NCBI GenBank assembly: GCA_964520615.1
Contig: CAZFNL010000063.1
Location: forward strand, 1 to 30,430
Reading direction: 5' to 3'
From: JAMCUI01 sp964520615
GTDB lineage: Bacteria; Patescibacteriota; Microgenomatia; 2-02-FULL-39-11
Length of the DNA: 30,430 bases
Shown: positions 7,084-15,397 of the stretch, one piece after another
Layout: each line of letters begins with the position of its first letter
Position numbering within the stretch: the stretch's first letter is position 1
Notes under the pieces: generated by a model
The model's database searches: none
Seen by the model: the letters and a program-made list of their open reading frames with translations, nothing else
What the model was told of the DNA's origin: nothing
Position numbers and translations under genes: made by a program

Positions 7084-8346
7084 ATGGTTAAAAATAAAAG
7101 ATACAATGTGATACTAGGAATCTCATCCGGGATTGCCGGTTATAAGGTGGTGGATCTAGTCAATATATTAACGAAAGAAAGAAATATTGACGTGCATATA
7201 TTGATGACAGGGAATGCAGTAAAGATGTTTGGGACGGCGATGTTTGAGAGTGTAACGGGAAATAAAGTCTATTCAGACATTATACCTCCCGGTTTTGATT
7301 ACAGAAAGATTCTGGAAGAAAGAAATGTTAAACATATAAGATTGGCTGATCTAGCTGATATTTTTGTTGTAGCACCGGCAACAGCCAATGTTATCGGTAA
7401 GATTGCAGGCGGTATCGCCGATGATTTTCTCACGACAGCGCTTTTGGCTACAACCGCACCGGTTCTTGTTTGTCCGTCAATGAATCCCCACATGTTGGCA
7501 CATAAGTCAGTAAGGGGAAATTTGAGGAAACTTCAGGATTTAGGCTATATCATCGTGTCTCCAGACAAGGGTCCGCTGGCCTGCGGTTATGACGGGGCAG
7601 GCAGATTTCCCAGAGCGGAAAAAATAGCCGAAGAAATTTTTGGCATATTAAAATACAGGGAAAAACTTGTAGGGAAAAAAATAATGGTGACGGCAGGAGG
7701 GACAGCTGAATATATTGATACAGTTAGGGTTATTACAAACCGTGGCAGCGGCAAGATGGGTACTGCAATTGCCGGTGTCTGCCGGATACAGGGGGCAGAT
7801 GTTCTTCTATTGAGGGCAAAAAATTCCGTGTTGCCCGGTATACCAGTTCCAGAAAAATTATTTGAGACTGCCAAAGATCTGGAAAACCTACTGAGAAAAT
7901 ATTCCTGTAAGTATGATGTCTTATTTCATACGGCTGCCGTATCGGATTTTATTCCCGAAAAAAAAGTCGGTTATAAACTTGACAGCAATAAGCCTTTGAC
8001 TTTGAAGATGAAGCTTTCGCCAAAGATCCTCCATATGATAAAAAAATGGAATCCATATATTCTTCTTGTGGGGTTTAAGGCAGTATACGGAATGACAGAT
8101 AAAGAGATGGTTAAGGAGGGGAAAGAGAAACTTGCACAGTCCGGTTCAGATTTTATAGCAGTGAATGACGTAGGCAGAAAAGGAGTAGGATTTGGGACAG
8201 ATACAAACGAAATTATATTGGTTTCTAAAAAGGGTAAAGTTGTAAAAATTCAAAAAGCGGAGAAAAGTGATGTGGCCAAAAGATTGGTAAGCGAAATTTT
8301 TAGTGGCAATGAGGCCAGGCGTATACCCCGTCAGCCGCGAGTTTAA
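7084..8346 (+). CDS. coaBC: Bifunctional phosphopantothenoylcysteine decarboxylase / phosphopantothenate-cysteine ligase
   Basis: Two steps of coenzyme A synthesis in one 420-aa protein. The N-terminal flavoprotein CoaC domain shows ISSGIAGYK, the catalytic-His region VKHIRLADLADIFVVAPATAN, the PSMNPHM motif and the substrate-clamp cysteine in LACGYDGAGR. The C-terminal CoaB ligase domain shows VTAGGTAEYIDTVRVITN, GSGKMG, AAVSDFIPEKK and the lysine-containing LKMKLSPKIL. Both domains look intact. No clear SD precedes ATG 7084. Its last 47 bp overlap the 3' end of the convergent lysozyme-like gene. Confidence 0.95.
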   Translation: MVKNKRYNVILGISSGIAGYKVVDLVNILTKERNIDVHILMTGNAVKMFGTAMFESVTGNKVYSDIIPPGFDYRKILEERNVKHIRLADLADIFVVAPATANVIGKIAGGIADDFLTTALLATTAPVLVCPSMNPHMLAHKSVRGNLRKLQDLGYIIVSPDKGPLACGYDGAGRFPRAEKIAEEIFGILKYREKLVGKKIMVTAGGTAEYIDTVRVITNRGSGKMGTAIAGVCRIQGADVLLLRAKNSVLPGIPVPEKLFETAKDLENLLRKYSCKYDVLFHTAAVSDFIPEKKVGYKLDSNKPLTLKMKLSPKILHMIKKWNPYILLVGFKAVYGMTDKEMVKEGKEKLAQSGSDFIAVNDVGRKGVGFGTDTNEIILVSKKGKVVKIQKAEKSDVAKRLVSEIFSGNEARRIPRQPRV

Positions 8347-8902
8347 ACGCCGCAGTCTTTATCGCCTCCTCAGCATTAAAGCGTAAATTTGGATCAGGAT
8401 TGAGATTCATTCTTATTCTTGTTGTTTCCCAGGAATCGGCTGAAAATTGGTAGAGTCCACCATAGATCCCGTTATCTGCTCTAGGATTTAGCCCTGACTC
8501 GCACAGGGCGATTTTTATAAGGAGATTGTGGTCAACGCTTTCTATATTGCTGTATTTGGTAAAAAGTGAATTGATGTCTATCGGGACGGGGTAGAATATA
8601 GGAGTGGGTGTGGGTGTCGGGGTAAGTGTAGGCAGTGGAGTGGGTGTGGGTGTCGGAGTCTCAGTGATGACTATATAGTCCAAATATTTCGCTGAGACTG
8701 ATGACTGAGGATCTTTTGCCGATAATTGTGCTGTTATCAAAGATTTGTTTCTATTCTCCTTTGCGATACCGAGGATTTCGGGTGTGGGGATGCGGCCGGA
8801 AATATATCTTTCCGATAAAGCCAAGACAAATAATAATATAAATATTGTCGCCAAAAAAAAGAAAGAAAAAGGAAATGATAATTTCAGTTTTTTGCCAGAC
8901 AT
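8300..8902 (-). CDS. secreted or membrane-anchored lysozyme-like protein
   Basis: Predicted cell-wall-active or envelope protein of 200 aa. Residues 11-31 are a hydrophobic signal/anchor. Residues 82-101 are a Thr-Pro repeat linker. The C-terminal domain (about 115-200) has a lysozyme/transglycosylase-like pattern: CESGLNPRADN with candidate catalytic Glu135, followed by YGGLYQFSADSWETT. Cys134 and Cys199 could form a disulfide outside the membrane. The fold resembles SLT or Rpf-type domains. Enzymatic activity is inferred, not shown. A TATAAT lies 12 nt upstream of the ATG on the minus strand. Confidence 0.8.
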   Translation of the reverse strand: MSGKKLKLSFPFSFFFLATIFILLFVLALSERYISGRIPTPEILGIAKENRNKSLITAQLSAKDPQSSVSAKYLDYIVITETPTPTPTPLPTLTPTPTPTPIFYPVPIDINSLFTKYSNIESVDHNLLIKIALCESGLNPRADNGIYGGLYQFSADSWETTRIRMNLNPDPNLRFNAEEAIKTAAFKLAADGVYAWPHCH

Positions 8903-8942
8903 AAAGATGGTGTGATTATACTATACGTGAGCAAAAATGCAT

Positions 8943-8948
8943 TATAAT
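8943..8948 (+). promoter_or_regulatory. -10 box of the macrodomain gene (leaderless)
   Basis: Consensus TATAAT ends 7 nt before ATG 8956, so transcription should start at the start codon. No SD and no convincing -35 are present. Confidence 0.55.
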
Positions 8949-8955
8949 TTTATCT

Positions 8956-9474
8956 ATGTTTCCAAAACTTGAAGCTATAGAAGGAGATATTACAGAAGTA
9001 AAGACTGACGCAATCGTAAATGCCGCCAACGCTACACTTTTGGGTGGAGGTGGGGTAGATGGTGCAATACACGCTGCCGCCGGTCCGGGACTTCTGGAAG
9101 AATGCCAGGCTCTTGGCGGCTGTCCGACAGGCGATGCAAAGATTACAAAAGGTTACAAACTGCCGGCAAGATTTGTCGTACATACCGTGGGCCCAGTTTG
9201 GAAAGGTGGAGTTAGTAAAGAGGCAGAGCTACTCAAAAGCTGCTATATCAATTCTCTTTCGCTTGCCGATAGGTATGGGATAAAGAGTATAGCCTTTCCT
9301 GCAATTGCCACTGGAACTTTTGGTTTTCCCAAGGAGCAAGCGGCACAAATTGCCGTAGACGCTATTAGGGAATATTTGCCTAATTCCCACATAGAAAAAG
9401 TCGTTTTTGTACTTCATGGTCATGAGGATTATATTCTTTACAGCAGGTTAATATCGGATATAAGCGATATATGA
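8956..9474 (+). CDS. Macrodomain ADP-ribose-binding protein (O-acetyl-ADP-ribose deacetylase-like)
   Basis: MacroD/YmdB-type macrodomain of 172 aa. These proteins bind ADP-ribose and often hydrolyse O-acetyl-ADP-ribose or remove mono-ADP-ribose from proteins. Diagnostic elements are GDIT near residue 10, AIVNAANATLLGGGGVDGAI with the following HAAAG, the CPTGDAKIT segment, and the phosphate loop FPAIATGTFGFP. The domain fills the entire protein. The gene is monocistronic by position and lacks an SD. A small hairpin follows the stop. Confidence 0.93.
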   Translation: MFPKLEAIEGDITEVKTDAIVNAANATLLGGGGVDGAIHAAAGPGLLEECQALGGCPTGDAKITKGYKLPARFVVHTVGPVWKGGVSKEAELLKSCYINSLSLADRYGIKSIAFPAIATGTFGFPKEQAAQIAVDAIREYLPNSHIEKVVFVLHGHEDYILYSRLISDISDI

Positions 9475-9501
9475 CCGGTTATCCAAAATTCATAAACCGG
9501 T
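9474..9501 (+). other. hairpin at the 3' end of the macrodomain gene
   Basis: ACCGGTT-AT (9474-9482) pairs with AT-A-AACCGGT (9492-9501), with one bulged A. No T tract follows, so an intrinsic terminator is doubtful; it could be an mRNA 3'-end stabiliser. Confidence 0.35.
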
Positions 9502-9586
9502 AGAAGCTATCTCAAAATCCTATTTTCAAACCTGAGGGAACAACATTGTCAAAGCTAAAGACAGAATATCGAGATGAGTTCTAGTA

Positions 9587-9592
9587 TATAAT
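9587..9592 (+). promoter_or_regulatory. -10 box of the second ABC operon (leaderless)
   Basis: TATAAT ends 6 nt before ATG 9599. No SD is present between it and the start codon, pointing to a leaderless transcript. Confidence 0.5.
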
Positions 9593-9598
9593 GAACTT

Positions 9599-10321
9599 AT
9601 GGAGAGGGCTCGGGAGAACCAGAAAATCGCGATAAAGATTAGTCATCTTACAAAGAAATTCGGCAGTTTAGCTGCAGTAGTGGATGTAAATCTGGAGATA
9701 AGAAGTGGAGAAATTTTTTCCCTTATCGGACCAAACGGTGCGGGCAAGACTACACTTATGAAATGTCTTGTAGGACTTCTTTCTCCTGATTGGGGTATGT
9801 GTAATATATTGGGTGTTGATGTATATAGAGACTCGCTTGAAGCCAAAAAGCTTTTTGCCTACGTACCAGATGATCCGGTTGCATACGGATATCTTAACGG
9901 AATGGAGTTTTTGGCGCTGTCAGGAAATCTGCGCGGGATATCTCCTCCTGATAAATTGAAGAAAAGGATTGATGAGCTTATAAGGTATTTCCCTCTGGAA
10001 GATATTATTTTAAGACCCATGTCATCATATTCTCGTGGCAACAGGCAAAAACTGGCGTTTCTTTCAGCGATTCTTTCTTCACCTCCCGTACTTTTTATAG
10101 ACGAGCCAATTGCCGGTTTGGATCCGGAAAGCATTTTGACTTTCGGCCGGGTTCTGAAAGATTATTCATCCGCAGGCAATACCGTATTTTTTATCAGCCA
10201 CTCCCTATCATTTGCTAAAGATTTTGCCGACAAAGTCTCTCTTATGAAGGAAGGCGGAATTGTCAAGACCTCATTTATGAAGGATGTCAGATCTCTTGAG
10301 GATTTTTCCGGAATCAGGTGA
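9599..10321 (+). CDS. ABC transporter ATP-binding protein (COG1131-like)
   Basis: ATPase subunit of a second ABC-2-type exporter, 240 aa. It contains Walker A GPNGAGKTT near residue 44, a Q-loop-region segment AYVPDDPVAYGYL, the variant signature YSRGNRQKLAFLSAI, Walker B VLFIDEPIAGLD and the H-loop FFISHSLSFAKDF. It has no C-terminal extension, unlike the ATPase at 4489. The stop TGA overlaps the GTG start of the permease gene by three bases, indicating coupled translation and a two-gene operon. The substrate is unknown. Confidence 0.92.
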   Translation: MERARENQKIAIKISHLTKKFGSLAAVVDVNLEIRSGEIFSLIGPNGAGKTTLMKCLVGLLSPDWGMCNILGVDVYRDSLEAKKLFAYVPDDPVAYGYLNGMEFLALSGNLRGISPPDKLKKRIDELIRYFPLEDIILRPMSSYSRGNRQKLAFLSAILSSPPVLFIDEPIAGLDPESILTFGRVLKDYSSAGNTVFFISHSLSFAKDFADKVSLMKEGGIVKTSFMKDVRSLEDFSGIR

Positions 10322-11943
10322 CAAAAAACATGAATTTATTTCATTTTCTAGAGTCGGATTATGCAAAGATAAGACGGTGGTTTGTGACCGAGACTGCAAG
10401 CAAGTTTATAGTACTTTCAGGATTCCTGTTTTTATTTTTTTCCATTGCTTTTTTCCTTTATAAATTCAGCTTTCTTTTTTTTAATGATCTTTTCTCATAC
10501 GGACCTTATGGAATAGCAACAGTGCATTATCTTTTCCATGCTTCTTTTATTCTCCTTTTGTGGTTTGCGGCAGGCAGCAGTCTTGCGTCTACAGGCACGT
10601 TTCTTGTCTCCTCCAATCCGGACAGGGATTTTCTTCTCACAAGTCCTATTTCTCCCGGTCTCATCGCCACCTGGTATTTTATCCGTACGACATTGATGAA
10701 TACGATTTTATTGGCATTTATACTAATTCCAGTAGCACTGTCGTTTACCCAGGTTTTTGCTGTCGGTGCCAATTGGATATATGTATTCAGATTTGCGGTC
10801 GTGCTTTTTTCTCTGGTTTTTATATCAGGAGCGGTGGGGAGCCTGGGAGCATATTTCCTGGCGGCAAAGATAAAAGGGAAAGAGTCTTTTATTGGGGTTT
10901 TAGGGATTGTGTTGTTTCTCCTAGTATCATATATTTTAGCCCAGCTTATTTTTCCCCGGACATTGCACTTGTTATATGAATCCAGTCCATCACAGTTTGA
11001 ACGTGTCTACAATAGTTTGCCATTGGTTTCGATGCCTTTACCTACGCGGTTATTTGCCGATGTGTTTGTCAATGGCAGCATATCATCATCCTTATTTCTG
11101 ATCCTGCTTTCAATTTTTGGTACAGCAGGGGCAGTATATTTTGAGTCATCCAGATTGGAGACGCTCCTTAAGGTGCTCAAAGGCAAATCAAATATTTTCG
11201 GCTTCTCAGGAAGCCAAGAAAATTCCCATATCAGATTTATATCGTCAAAATACCCTCTTGTGTTAAAAGACTGGCATTCTGTCAGACGGGTGCCTTCAGA
11301 ATCAGGATATGCAGTTTTCCTTTTTGCCGTTATGGCTTTTTTCTTTATACTCCTAAATCGGGCAACATCAGTAGGTTTTATTAATAGGCGATTTACAGTA
11401 GACCTTATCCTTTTTACCTTTGTCTGGCTTATCTTTTTCTCATCGACCTATTTTCTGCGTCTTATCTTTCCTCTTATGGCCAGGGAAGGTGATGCGCGCT
11501 GGTTTTTGTTTACCGCCCCCGTGTCATTAAAGAAAATTCTTCATTCAAAGATTTCCTTTGGAATAATATTGTCTTTGCCGCTTATTCTTGTTTCAGTCGT
11601 TCTTTGGCTGACTTTCCCGTATGCCCAGGGAAATGTTATTCTCTTGTCGGTTTTCAGTTCTTTATGCATTTTTCTCCTGGTAAAGGTCCAGGTGCTGTTG
11701 GGTAGTATTTTACCCAACTTTTCAGAAGGAAATGATCCAGAGAAGGTAAGTACCAGCATGATGGGGATTGTGACGCTTTTTGTCTCAATAGCCTTGGCGG
11801 TTTTGATGGTTTATTTATTGTCAGGGATATTAAAGGGGAATATTATTGTGTATACAAAATTTTTATTTTTACTAATTGCAGTTATCATCTTATTTATTTC
11901 TTTTCTATACATCCTTTCCCTAAGACTACTTTCCCGTTTTTAG
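10318..11943 (+). CDS. large ABC exporter permease
   Basis: Polytopic membrane protein of 541 aa, the partner of the preceding ATPase. It has about twelve hydrophobic segments arranged in two halves around a central hydrophilic stretch (about residues 285-325). This suggests a fused permease in which both transmembrane halves are on one chain. The start may be GTG 10318, which overlaps the ATPase stop, or ATG 10330, which gives MNLFHFLESDY. I keep GTG because of the overlap. No specific substrate family was recognised. It ends 11 bp from the convergent gene. Confidence 0.82.
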   Translation: MTKNMNLFHFLESDYAKIRRWFVTETASKFIVLSGFLFLFFSIAFFLYKFSFLFFNDLFSYGPYGIATVHYLFHASFILLLWFAAGSSLASTGTFLVSSNPDRDFLLTSPISPGLIATWYFIRTTLMNTILLAFILIPVALSFTQVFAVGANWIYVFRFAVVLFSLVFISGAVGSLGAYFLAAKIKGKESFIGVLGIVLFLLVSYILAQLIFPRTLHLLYESSPSQFERVYNSLPLVSMPLPTRLFADVFVNGSISSSLFLILLSIFGTAGAVYFESSRLETLLKVLKGKSNIFGFSGSQENSHIRFISSKYPLVLKDWHSVRRVPSESGYAVFLFAVMAFFFILLNRATSVGFINRRFTVDLILFTFVWLIFFSSTYFLRLIFPLMAREGDARWFLFTAPVSLKKILHSKISFGIILSLPLILVSVVLWLTFPYAQGNVILLSVFSSLCIFLLVKVQVLLGSILPNFSEGNDPEKVSTSMMGIVTLFVSIALAVLMVYLLSGILKGNIIVYTKFLFLLIAVIILFISFLYILSLRLLSRF

Positions 11944-11954
11944 GGAGGATGTGG

Positions 11955-12446
11955 CTATTTTTTTCCGAATAAATTATTGGGAATTACTGCTTTAATAAGA
12001 TTTTTTTCGATACTGTTTACGTAAATATTGTCGGGATTGGTAGAAATAAAAGATGCGGTGGCGGATTTTACGAAAAGTTGTGCCACCTGCGCATCCTCCT
12101 GATTTTTTGTGAAATATAAAAATATATCCGTCTGGCTGCTTTTGTCGATAGAGATTACTTTTAACCCCAATTCTTTTGCTTCTTTGCGGTTTTCCATAAA
12201 ATCAATATACTCCCGTATTTGCTTATGTTTGTGATGACGCAGATTTCCCTGGAATAATAGCGAAAAAGGAAAAAAGCGCGTGATAAATGGTATGAATTTT
12301 ATGAAAAGGAGGATTAAGGAAAGTCCAAGCACAAGGAAAAACTCTTCCCAGAAAAAACTGTACATTTTTTTCTTGTCTTTTCTCTTTTCTTCCTGTATTT
12401 CTCTTAATCTTTTGGCCAGTGACTGAAATGATAAGAAAGGATCCAT
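11955..12446 (-). CDS. membrane-anchored protein of unknown function
   Basis: Not recognised. With the start at ATG 12446 the product is 163 aa, beginning MDPFLSFQSLAKRLREI. After a charged N-terminal helix there are one or two membrane segments (about residues 35-65, around FFLVLGLSLILLFIKFIPF), then a hydrophilic domain with predicted alternating strands and helices ending VIPNNLFGKK. The frame extends upstream to ATG 12512, adding 22 residues. The shorter start is preferred because a -10-like TATACT lies 6 nt before it. Confidence 0.7.
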   Translation of the reverse strand: MDPFLSFQSLAKRLREIQEEKRKDKKKMYSFFWEEFFLVLGLSLILLFIKFIPFITRFFPFSLLFQGNLRHHKHKQIREYIDFMENRKEAKELGLKVISIDKSSQTDIFLYFTKNQEDAQVAQLFVKSATASFISTNPDNIYVNSIEKNLIKAVIPNNLFGKK

Positions 12447-12452
12447 ATGATA

Positions 12453-12458
12453 AGTATA
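12453..12458 (-). promoter_or_regulatory. -10 box of the membrane-anchored hypothetical
   Basis: TATACT on the minus strand, 6 nt upstream of ATG 12446. It fits the leaderless geometry seen at other genes in this window. No good -35 is visible. Confidence 0.4.
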
Positions 12459-12524
12459 TATGTTATTTGTATCAAAACTACATACAGATACAAATGATCT
12501 TATTAACTGCATCACTATTTAAGT

Positions 12525-12530
12525 TATAAT
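12525..12530 (+). promoter_or_regulatory. -10 box of the acyltransferase gene
   Basis: TATAAT lies 12 nt before ATG 12543, predicting a leader of only about 6 nt, too short for an SD; none is seen. Confidence 0.45.
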
Positions 12531-12542
12531 TGCAATATCTTT

Positions 12543-14540
12543 ATGCAAAAGAGAATTTATGCACTTGATGGCCTAAGGGGTCTGGCAATTCTTGCAGTAA
12601 TCTTTACACATATTCCTTTGGGAGTCTGGTACTCCTCAATTCCCTCATTTTTAACTCCGGTTCTGGATATCATTCTTGGTAGCGGCGGGATAGGCGTAAT
12701 TATATTTTTTATCCTTACAGGTTTTCTTATGGGATTGCTGCATCCTAACCCTGGAAATAAATTTTCCTTTTGGTCCTTGAGGTATGCCAGGATCTTTCCG
12801 GCATTTTTGGTTATGGTATTTACGTGGACGGCAATTAGTCTTTTAGGGAAAGAGCTACCGGGAATTCCTGTTGTCCTTCTTATAGTATTTGTATTAGTTG
12901 TAATTGAAAGGTTGGTTTGGGAGGTGGTTAGCCGTTTGACAATTTTCCACATCCCTGCCGGAAAAATACTCATGGCATCTTGGTTATTTATACAAGGGGC
13001 AGTTGCTTTTGGTTATTCTTTTTTTCTCTTGCGCGTCCCAGCCAGCGTTTTTTACCAGGTTTGGAGTGACAGGCTTCGTTTACTTATTTCCGGACTTATA
13101 AATGCCACAATGACGCTTCCATTCGGGCAATATGTGGCGCAGATGGACGGTGTGTATTGGGCCATAATTGCCGAGGTCCTTTTTTATCTCTTATACCCTC
13201 TTTTTTTTGTTCCCATATTTCAATATTTGGGTAAGGAGAGAGATATTAAGCTAAAAACAATTCTGGCGCTTTCCCTCCTGCCCTTTTCTTATGGACTTTA
13301 TCTTATAAGCCAAAGGGTATTGGGATTTGAGATGGTAAAGATTCATCTTATGATCTATTTTATTGCCGGGACGGCGATTGGTATGAATCTTGGGTGGCTT
13401 AAGGAAAGACTGACTCCATTTCTATCCGTTATCCGGCACCCTTTATGGTTCTTACTGCTCCTTTTTCTCATATTTGGACATCTTCCGCTAAACAAATATG
13501 TTCCTGAAGCTTTTGGTCCCATAATCCAAATATTACTTGTTTTTCCGGTGAGCCTTCTTCTTTTGACTTTGACTATTGATATATCTGCCGCAGCAAAATT
13601 TTTCAACAACAGAGTTCTTGTATTTCTCGGTAAATACAGCTATTTATTATTTCTTATTCATACGCTTGTCATCCATATTTCCCAAAAATATATACCAGTT
13701 GTCAATAGTTTATCCGGTGTAGAGCTAGCAGTGATATCAGTGATAGGATCTATAACGCTTTCTTGCCTGCTTTATCCTTTCCTGGAAAAGCCTTACTTTT
13801 TGAAGAGGAAAAAATCGGCATCAGTGAAATCTACAGGGGTAGCCATTCATAACGTCAGATATACGGCTTTATCCGCCCGAAAAAGTATTGCTGGAATATG
13901 TATAGTTTCGTTGCTTTTACTGTATATCGCTTACCGTCCGCCTTTATCACTTTTTACATTTGCAAAGAGGCATGACGCGTTTTTCTTGCCTTTTTTGTCC
14001 GGTAAAAAGACTTTCTTGACGTTGAAGCCTGACCCGATAAAAAGAGATTTTACGGCCGTAGACAATAATTTAGGTATGGTTACAGTACATGTCTTAAATA
14101 AAGGTATCGATCATCCGCCTGACGGCGCTTCATCAGTGGCGACAAATCTTGTCATAAGTCTTCTGGATAGTAAAAGAAAAGTAATTGCGCAAACTTCCTA
14201 TGCTACAGGTGAGATAATAGACAGTTATTACCACCCTTTTGGATTTCCAGTTATAGACAATTCAAAAGGCCAAAAATTTACTCTTGAATTGCAGCTTGAT
14301 AAGCTCAACCCTACCCAGAATACAGACCTTATTACATCAGAAGGAGATTTTATTACCGTCTACTTTCCTGATAAGAAATCGCTTTTAAGGGATCCACTAA
14401 ATTTTGCTAAATTTTTTATTGCAAAAGTTTCCGAACCGATGAGAAACCCGGTATTTTGGTTTAACTTTTTATATATAGTTCCATTTATGATTTTTCTTGT
14501 TATTTTGCTCAACACATATTCTACTGTCAAAAGGAGGTGA
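12543..14540 (+). CDS. acyltransferase 3 family membrane protein with extra C-terminal domain
   Basis: Predicted O-acyltransferase that modifies envelope glycans or lipids. The 665-aa protein starts with the family hallmark ALDGLRGLAILAVIFTH, where Arg12 and His23 form the R-X10-H motif. A second motif, YWAIIAEVLFYLLYP, lies near residue 205. About ten membrane helices reach residue 420. A further helix near 450-470 leads to a roughly 160-residue domain with many predicted strands (from RDFTAVDNNLGMVTVHVLN to the region of FITVYFPDKK), then a final membrane helix. This replaces the SGNH esterase domain found in many relatives. The stop overlaps the SD of the next gene. Confidence 0.88.
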   Translation: MQKRIYALDGLRGLAILAVIFTHIPLGVWYSSIPSFLTPVLDIILGSGGIGVIIFFILTGFLMGLLHPNPGNKFSFWSLRYARIFPAFLVMVFTWTAISLLGKELPGIPVVLLIVFVLVVIERLVWEVVSRLTIFHIPAGKILMASWLFIQGAVAFGYSFFLLRVPASVFYQVWSDRLRLLISGLINATMTLPFGQYVAQMDGVYWAIIAEVLFYLLYPLFFVPIFQYLGKERDIKLKTILALSLLPFSYGLYLISQRVLGFEMVKIHLMIYFIAGTAIGMNLGWLKERLTPFLSVIRHPLWFLLLLFLIFGHLPLNKYVPEAFGPIIQILLVFPVSLLLLTLTIDISAAAKFFNNRVLVFLGKYSYLLFLIHTLVIHISQKYIPVVNSLSGVELAVISVIGSITLSCLLYPFLEKPYFLKRKKSASVKSTGVAIHNVRYTALSARKSIAGICIVSLLLLYIAYRPPLSLFTFAKRHDAFFLPFLSGKKTFLTLKPDPIKRDFTAVDNNLGMVTVHVLNKGIDHPPDGASSVATNLVISLLDSKRKVIAQTSYATGEIIDSYYHPFGFPVIDNSKGQKFTLELQLDKLNPTQNTDLITSEGDFITVYFPDKKSLLRDPLNFAKFFIAKVSEPMRNPVFWFNFLYIVPFMIFLVILLNTYSTVKRR

Positions 14541-14545
14541 GAAAT

Positions 14546-14827
14546 ATGGATGCAAACGACACAAAAAATCAGAAACAATCTGTAGCTGTCAATGTTAATC
14601 TTGACACAACTCCTATTCTTTATACGGATAATGTTTTTATGAGTACCAATGAATACGGGTTGGTTCTGGACGTTTGTCAGAAAATAGGCAATACCAATCA
14701 GCTGAGGATTGTATCACGAATAGGTATGAGCCGCGAACACGCCAAAGTGTTTTTGAGGGAAATGGGTAAACTTTTAGCAATGACTGAAGGACAAATGCAG
14801 ACAGGAAGTAAAAAACCGAAGAATTAA
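14546..14827 (+). CDS. DUF3467-like small protein
   Basis: A 93-aa soluble protein starting MDANDTKNQKQSVAVN. The pattern YTDNVFMSTNEYGLVLDVCQ, then RIVSRIGMSREHAKVFLREM and a terminal helix matches my recollection of DUF3467, whose members end with a similar 'pehAK' helix. Function is unknown. A strong SD, AAGGAGGTG (14531-14539), precedes ATG 14546. The in-frame GTG at 14537 lies within the SD and is rejected as a start. The gene follows the acyltransferase with the SD overlapping its stop, so it is co-transcribed. Its 3' end is partly duplicated downstream. Confidence 0.8.
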   Translation: MDANDTKNQKQSVAVNVNLDTTPILYTDNVFMSTNEYGLVLDVCQKIGNTNQLRIVSRIGMSREHAKVFLREMGKLLAMTEGQMQTGSKKPKN

Positions 14828-14890
14828 ACATTCAAAACTCAAAAATCTACGGGCAATGATTGAAGGATAGATGCAGACTTGAGGTAAAAA
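14777..14890 (+). repeat. imperfect direct repeat from the 3' end of the DUF3467 gene
   Basis: A 38-bp unit at 14777-14814 (inside the gene, GCAATGACTGAAGG...GTAAAAA) recurs at 14853-14890 with 32 of 38 identical bases. The copies are 76 bp apart start to start. The second copy lies outside the reading frame and has diverged, so it looks like an old duplication remnant. Confidence 0.75.
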
Positions 14891-14922
14891 GGAAAGGAAC
14901 TGAAATCGGGTAACATGTGTAG

Positions 14923-14928
14923 TATAGT
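14923..14928 (+). promoter_or_regulatory. -10 box of the GxxExxY gene (leaderless)
   Basis: TATAGT ends 7 nt before ATG 14936; no SD is present. Confidence 0.45.
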
Positions 14929-14935
14929 TAAATAA

Positions 14936-15328
14936 ATGGTTCTACTTCTTGCCGATTTGGTACGCAGTATTGTCGGCTTATGTTTTAAGATAAGCGAAGA
15001 AGGCGGAGCCTATCTATCAGATGAGGATTATATCGAATCGGTAAGATATGAACTTGAAGCACAAGGGTTTTTTTTCAGGCAAAATGAGGTTATTGAGCTT
15101 GAGTATTTAGGGAAAGTAGTTGATAGGCATACTGTTGAATTTATTATTGAAGACAAAATACTTCTGGACCTTAAGGGGAGAGTGTTATTGCGCCACCGTA
15201 TTTTTTATAAGCAGCTTACCCTCTATTTATTGAAAAAAAACCTCCCTTTAGCCTTTGTAGTAGATTTTCATTCCCACCGACTGAAGCTGAGAAGAGTGGT
15301 AAATCCGAATTTCAATTACCAGCTGTAA
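14936..15328 (+). CDS. GxxExxY family protein
   Basis: A 130-aa protein resembling the GxxExxY family, a PD-(D/E)XK-like nuclease-superfamily group of unknown role. It shows an N-terminal helix, GAYLSDEDYIESVRYELEAQ (equivalent to the GxxExxY region, here degenerate as G-x6-Y), the strand series FRQNEVIELEYLGK, the core HTVEFIIEDKILLDLKG, where E/D and K could be the remnant active site, and the end LAFVVDFHSHRLKLRRVVNP. The canonical GLLExxY glutamate is not evident, so catalytic competence is doubtful. It is probably transcribed from its own leaderless promoter. Confidence 0.72.
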   Translation: MVLLLADLVRSIVGLCFKISEEGGAYLSDEDYIESVRYELEAQGFFFRQNEVIELEYLGKVVDRHTVEFIIEDKILLDLKGRVLLRHRIFYKQLTLYLLKKNLPLAFVVDFHSHRLKLRRVVNPNFNYQL

Positions 15329-15397
15329 AAAGGATTTCCATCGATGCTCCACATGACGTAAAATAAAATTGATTCAATATGGGAAGGAGGTGAGATT

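Noticed and set aside
7056..7091. An 11-codon frame just upstream of coaBC
   Set aside because: It is made of AT-rich simple sequence (a 13-mer AATTAAGAATCAT also occurs at 1948-1960 before rny), overlaps coaBC out of frame without an ATGA junction and has no promoter signal.
8601..8665. A G/T-rich short-period repeat resembling a satellite
   Set aside because: It encodes the Thr-Pro linker of the lysozyme-like protein and is explained by coding.
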